DNA of 64,000 nt from an uncultured Flavobacteriales bacterium. GTDB lineage: Bacteria; Bacteroidota; Bacteroidia; Flavobacteriales; Crocinitomicaceae. The stretch lies in the NCBI GenBank assembly GCA_946479985.1, contig CAMLIF010000002.1, positions 51,114 to 115,113 on the forward strand, written 5' to 3'. A model generated the notes under the pieces. It made no database searches. It was not told the origin of the DNA and saw nothing but the letters and a program-made list of their open reading frames with translations. Below, piece after piece: positions 61,601-64,000 of the stretch; within the stretch, counting starts at the first letter, position 1; each line of letters begins with the position of its first letter. The position numbers and the translations under genes are program-made.

Positions 61601-63810
61601 GCGCCGGAAGCAGTAAGTGTTGCACTTGATCCGGCACAAATTGTAGGACTATTTACACTAATTACCGGCTGCGGAACAACCGTAACTGTTGCTGTTGCTG
61701 ATCCGGTACATGTTCCCGTGGTTCCTGTAACCGTATAAGTCGTAGTTGTTGCTGGTGTGGCCGTTACCGAAGTTCCTGTTCCGCTGGATAGTGTTGCTGT
61801 CGGTGTCCAGGCATAAGAGGTAGCCCCGGAAGCAGTAAGCGTTGCACTTCCGCCTACACAAATTGTTGGACTGTTTACACTGATAACCGGGAGCGGATTG
61901 ACTGTAACTGTTGAAGTTGTTGTACCCGAGCATCCGGAAGTAGTTCCAACCACCGTATAAGTTGTAGTTGTTGCCGGGGTTGCAGTTACTGAAGTTCCTG
62001 TTCCACTTGAAAGCGTTGCTGTTGGTGTCCAGGTATATGTTGTTCCTCCTGATGCGGTCAAAGTTGCTGATGATCCTGCACAAATTGCCGGAGAATTCAC
62101 CGTAATTGTTGGACCGGCAGTAACAGTTATTACCCGAGACGAAGTAACTTGATTTCCACAGGCATCCGTTACAATTGAATAAAGCGTTACAGATCCAGAA
62201 GTTGGGAATGTAATGCTTGTTGAAGAACCCGTTCCAACAGAAGGTGAACCTGTTGGGCTGAAGCTCCAATTATACGAATAAGCCGGAACTCCATATTGGG
62301 CAGGTGCGGAAGCTGTTATTGATCCGCCCGCACATACCGTTGTTGCAGAAAGCGTAATAGGAGTTGCCGTATTCACATACGCCAGTGTTTGCCCGGTAAT
62401 GGTCATTGTCCACGGAGTGCCGGCTCCAATACAAGCGTTACTGCAGCCAGTTGCTCCCCAGCAAGAACGATAAAATTTAAGCGTAAATGTCAGGTTTTGA
62501 GAAGTACAACTCGGTGTTGAGGGCATACAGCCTGCTAAATCGTTCCAAACTGTTTGATTGTTTGCAGCACAGGTTCCGCCTCCAATTGCGTTACAAAACC
62601 AATAATATCCTGCCATAGAAGGACTCGTACAACCTCCTAAACTAATTCGTGTTGCACCGTCCTGCAACCAGCACGTTGACCCGTTGGCAGTATATGTGAA
62701 TGTAAACATAACATCAGTAAGAGTTGCTCCTGCAGGAGCAGGAACAGTAAGATTATAGTCGCAGGAATTAGTAAAATTACACGACGCATTATATCTTGAT
62801 CCGGTAATAGATGCCTGTGCCAAAGTAGCGGATCCTGTTACAAGCGGATCAACGATCAGATGGTAAGAACCAATATTCTCATTGATCCATGTGAATGGAA
62901 CACGGACATCCATGGTATTTCCGTTCAAAATATATTCTCCGGCCTGAACCAATTCTTTTGGTCCGTCTTTAGCGAAAAGTACCGCTTCTCCGATATGCAA
63001 TAAATTCGAATTACCCGAGAAAAGTGAAAAACTTCCAACTCCCTGGGTACCTTCACCACTATCGAATTGCATTGAGGAAGTTTCAGGTGAAGTAAACTGG
63101 TCTCTGAACACGAGGTAATCGAAAACTCCGAATTCGTTTGATTTTAAGATAAAATTTGTTTTGATTGCTCCACGGAAGACGATCATCTCTGCATCAATTC
63201 CCGGAAATGCTTCGGTAATGTAGACGCCATCTTCTCCAACAGTGTAATTATCCCAGGAGAAGTCACCCAGGCTCGATGCTTCGCCATTTACAACAATATG
63301 AGCCGACCAATTATTGAAATAAACCGTTCCACCAACTGTTTTGATGTAGACCTTATGCTGCGTCAAATCAAAACCGGCCTGTTCCTGCGCAAATCCAGAC
63401 TCATAAACGCCGCTTGATGCTGGATATAAAGCCTGATCAATGGTTACCCAATCGCCGTTTAGTTCGCCGTGAAGATCACCCAATGCTTTTTGCTGGTAGA
63501 ATTTACCCGGATTCTGTATATCGATAAAATAACGCTCGTCTGCACTACGCTTGCTCAAATCTTCTACACATTCCTGACATGGAGCATCTTTCGCTAATTT
63601 ACCAAACTCAGGATGATCATAGTATTCGGGAAGATTATGCTTCTTCCATTCTTCCAGATTATTGATTTCCCGGATCGAAAAGGTGGTGTAATTTTTCGGT
63701 TTTGTTTCCATCCCCTTCTGCTCTTTATTTGTCTGAGCTAAAGAATGAATTGGTCCGCTAAAAAATAAAATGACGAATAGTAGAAAACGTAGTGTGTAGT
63801 TTTTTGGCAT
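58654..63810 (-). CDS. Giant T9SS type B surface protein with ten 74-residue Ig-like repeats
   Basis: A 1718-residue secreted protein. The signal peptide ends at SLAQ (residue 26). Residues about 40-330 form a large N-terminal domain with conserved-looking beta segments (VYIKTVGGTVYFNNWSAHIVVNGEA, GIDAEMIVFRGAIKTNFILKS). A Cys-rich module follows at about 330-480. A non-canonical Ig module leads into ten repeats of exactly 74 residues (TITVNSPAICAGSSATLTAS...TYTV..GTTGTCSG). Two divergent Ig-like modules and two PKD domains (WDLGNGN, WNFGDGTSN) come next. The C terminus is the type B sorting domain (FYVPNAFTPNGDESNN, YNRWGETLFES). Expected to be exported through T9SS, it is an adhesin or gliding-type surface filament candidate. 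Its stop overlaps the protease stop. Confidence 0.9.
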   Translation of the reverse strand: MPKNYTLRFLLFVILFFSGPIHSLAQTNKEQKGMETKPKNYTTFSIREINNLEEWKKHNLPEYYDHPEFGKLAKDAPCQECVEDLSKRSADERYFIDIQNPGKFYQQKALGDLHGELNGDWVTIDQALYPASSGVYESGFAQEQAGFDLTQHKVYIKTVGGTVYFNNWSAHIVVNGEASSLGDFSWDNYTVGEDGVYITEAFPGIDAEMIVFRGAIKTNFILKSNEFGVFDYLVFRDQFTSPETSSMQFDSGEGTQGVGSFSLFSGNSNLLHIGEAVLFAKDGPKELVQAGEYILNGNTMDVRVPFTWINENIGSYHLIVDPLVTGSATLAQASITGSRYNASCNFTNSCDYNLTVPAPAGATLTDVMFTFTYTANGSTCWLQDGATRISLGGCTSPSMAGYYWFCNAIGGGTCAANNQTVWNDLAGCMPSTPSCTSQNLTFTLKFYRSCWGATGCSNACIGAGTPWTMTITGQTLAYVNTATPITLSATTVCAGGSITASAPAQYGVPAYSYNWSFSPTGSPSVGTGSSTSITFPTSGSVTLYSIVTDACGNQVTSSRVITVTAGPTITVNSPAICAGSSATLTASGGTTYTWTPTATLSSGTGTSVTATPATTTTYTVVGTTSGCSGTTTSTVTVNPLPVISVNSPTICVGGSATLTASGATSYAWTPTATLSSGTGTSVTATPATTTTYTVTGTTGTCTGSATATVTVVPQPVISVNSPTICAGSSATLTASGAATYTWTPTATLSSGTGASVTATPATTTTYTIVGTTGTCSGTTTATVTVNPNPVVTVNNPTICSGGSTTLTASGATSYIWTPTATLSSGTGTSVTATPPTTTTYTVTGTTGTCTGTATATVIVTPNPVVSVNSPTICAGGTATLTASGATSYTWAPTATLSSGTGPSVTASPATTTTYTIIGTTGTCTGTTTATVTVNPNPVISVNSPAICAGSSATLTASGATSYTWTPTATLSSGTGTSVTATPATTTTYTVSGTTGTCSGTATATVTVNPNPVITVLNPTICAGESATLNAAGATTYTWTPSATLSSGTGTSVTATPATTTTYTIIGTTGTCTGTTTSTVTVNPIPVISVNNPTICEGASATVIPTGAGYYSWTPSATLSSSVGSPVIATPVTTTTYTITGTLAGCTSTTTATVTVTPAPVVTVNSPTICAGASDILTANGATSYTWTPAATLSSGTGTSVTASPATTTTYTVTGTTGTCSGTATATVTVNPNPVISVNSPAICTGSSTTLTASGATSYTWTPSATLSGGTGTSVTATPAATTTYTVTGTSLGCSGSATSTVVVNPVPTISASNNGPLCPGQTLILTGNGQAGGTYSWSGPNSFSNATQNPQIASVGSVNEGTYTVTITLNGCTNSATTTFALSPNIPSTINPNGPYCQNDPVTILSSVNPGGTWSGTGITNPTTGAFDPSLAAIGNNTITYQIASGCNTSSTSTVVVNGLPNPTFTSNVIDGCAPLNVQFTNTTVGSSSVVWDLGNGNTPSQMNPSTVYNNVGCYPVSLAVTDANGCSNAVTMNSFICVLTSPNAQFMVGNAAAPVSNPVFQFTNSSTDAVSYLWNFGDGTSNTIFSPSHTYDETAGSYLVELVAYNAAGCSDTAHVIVTVKDEQIFYVPNAFTPNGDESNNTFAPVFTSGIDEANFSLVIYNRWGETLFESKNPYEGWDGTYHDQIVPSGSYVWSLRFKDPKSDDKFEFSGNVSVNY
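59893..62112 (-). repeat. Ten tandem 222-bp repeats encoding 74-residue Ig-like units
   Basis: The repeat block is exactly ten times 222 bp, in frame, inside the giant surface-protein gene. Units carry the Pro-Val-Ile-Ser-Val-Asn start, one Cys after the T-I dipeptide, a central W-[TS]-P, and a second Cys about 49 residues after the first. That Cys spacing fits one intramolecular disulfide per unit. Units 8 and 10 are the most divergent, and flanking modules are not part of the series. The same unit occurs once in the 1004-residue protein near 13.3 kb. Confidence 0.9.
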
Positions 63811-63840
63811 AGTACAGTGTGTGTGTTTCAGCGCAAGCGC

Positions 63841-63948
63841 GCGTTTAAAATACTACACTTTGATTTGCTATTTGTGATTACATGAACATTGCTACTAAAC
63901 GGATGAACCTAAACCGGTTTAGTATTATCTATTACGGTGCGTTTAAAA
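63841..63948. promoter_or_regulatory. Palindrome and direct repeats upstream of the giant surface-protein gene
   Basis: Within 190 bp upstream of the start lie a perfect 14-bp palindrome CTAAACCGGTTTAG (63909-63922) and an extra half-site CTAAAC at 63895-63900. Two copies of GCGTTTAAAA are at 63841-63850 and 63939-63948, 98 bp apart. These are candidate regulator sites. No convincing -7 box was seen on the minus strand, and nothing else was found in this gap. Confidence 0.4.
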
Positions 63949-64000
63949 CACATAGATTCTGTGTTAACCTCCAAGAGAAATCTAAATTTTCTTTACTTTT

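Noticed and set aside
59893..62112. Repeat array resembling a CRISPR at first glance
   Set aside because: The unit is 222 bp, protein coding and in frame throughout. There are no short direct repeats with unique spacers, and no cas genes are nearby.
59873..62269. Several long alternative reading frames of Asn/Cys-rich sequence on the minus strand, and one on the plus strand, inside the giant surface-protein gene
   Set aside because: They recur with the 222-bp period of the real coding repeats and have no signal peptide or known domain. They are shadows of the repeat, not genes.
1..64000. tRNA, rRNA, insertion sequence or prophage genes
   Set aside because: I looked through all gaps longer than 100 bp for cloverleaf-like sequence and for transposase or integrase motifs and saw none. 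A covariance-model search would be needed to exclude small ncRNAs.

Overview
This window looks like chromosome from a member of the Bacteroidota, most likely Flavobacteriales (a Fluviicola/Crocinitomicaceae-like relative is my guess, not shown). The evidence is the T9SS protein PorQ, several exported proteins with type IX sorting domains of both the YPNP (type A) and gliding-motility/CHU_C (type B) kinds, carboxypeptidase-regulatory TonB-dependent receptors, a short primary sigma factor, few Shine-Dalgarno sites, and many TAnnTTTG/TAnnTTCG -7 boxes, some with TTG about 19 bp upstream. I see no tRNA, rRNA, CRISPR array, insertion sequence or prophage. Most of the window is core chromosome with secretion and surface genes between housekeeping genes.

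Layout. 0-2.4 kb (minus): pyruvate dehydrogenase E1-alpha and E2. 2.6-6.7 kb (plus): phosphoesterase, porQ, a highly expressed-looking OmpA-like barrel, cmk and an ACT-domain protein. 6.8-8.6 kb (minus): a PagL-like lipid A deacylase coupled to a DUF2807 lipoprotein, divergent from mazG. 9.6-15.5 kb (plus): a TonB-dependent receptor, then a small exported protein overlapping a 1004-residue T9SS type B adhesin. 15.7-18.3 kb (minus): a small lipoprotein-like protein and an M61 peptidase. 18.6-20 kb: lpd. 20.3-25.7 kb (plus): a tight DUF1800 - DUF1501(T9SS) - barrel - lipoprotein operon. 26.7-34.4 kb (minus): lamin-tail protein, TonB receptor, secreted endonuclease I and a 5'-nucleotidase split over two genes, which together read as an extracellular nucleic-acid/phosphate scavenging locus. 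34.8-38.5 kb (plus): DPP-IV and citrate synthase. 38.6-48.2 kb: DUF4198 protein, secreted protein, THUMP RNA methyltransferase, patatin-barrel fusion, tandem VOC protein and two tandem paralogous lipoproteins. 48.3-56.9 kb: priA, the primary sigma factor (opposite strand), low-molecular-weight phosphatase, RsmI-like methyltransferase, large membrane protein and GT9 glycosyltransferase. 57-63.8 kb: a T9SS subtilisin convergent with a 1718-residue T9SS type B protein that carries ten exact-length 74-residue repeats.

How it fits together. PorQ belongs to the machine that secretes and anchors at least six cargo proteins encoded here. The sigma factor at 50.8-51.7 kb is of the kind that reads the TTG/TAnnTTTG promoters seen across the window. 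Several of those promoters sit only 3-5 bp from an ATG, which predicts leaderless mRNAs. The best candidate for a distinct functional system is the 26.7-34.4 kb nuclease/receptor/nucleotidase locus. The main regulatory candidates are a 20-bp-period direct repeat upstream of the receptor at 9.6 kb and the palindromes at 34.6 and 63.9 kb.
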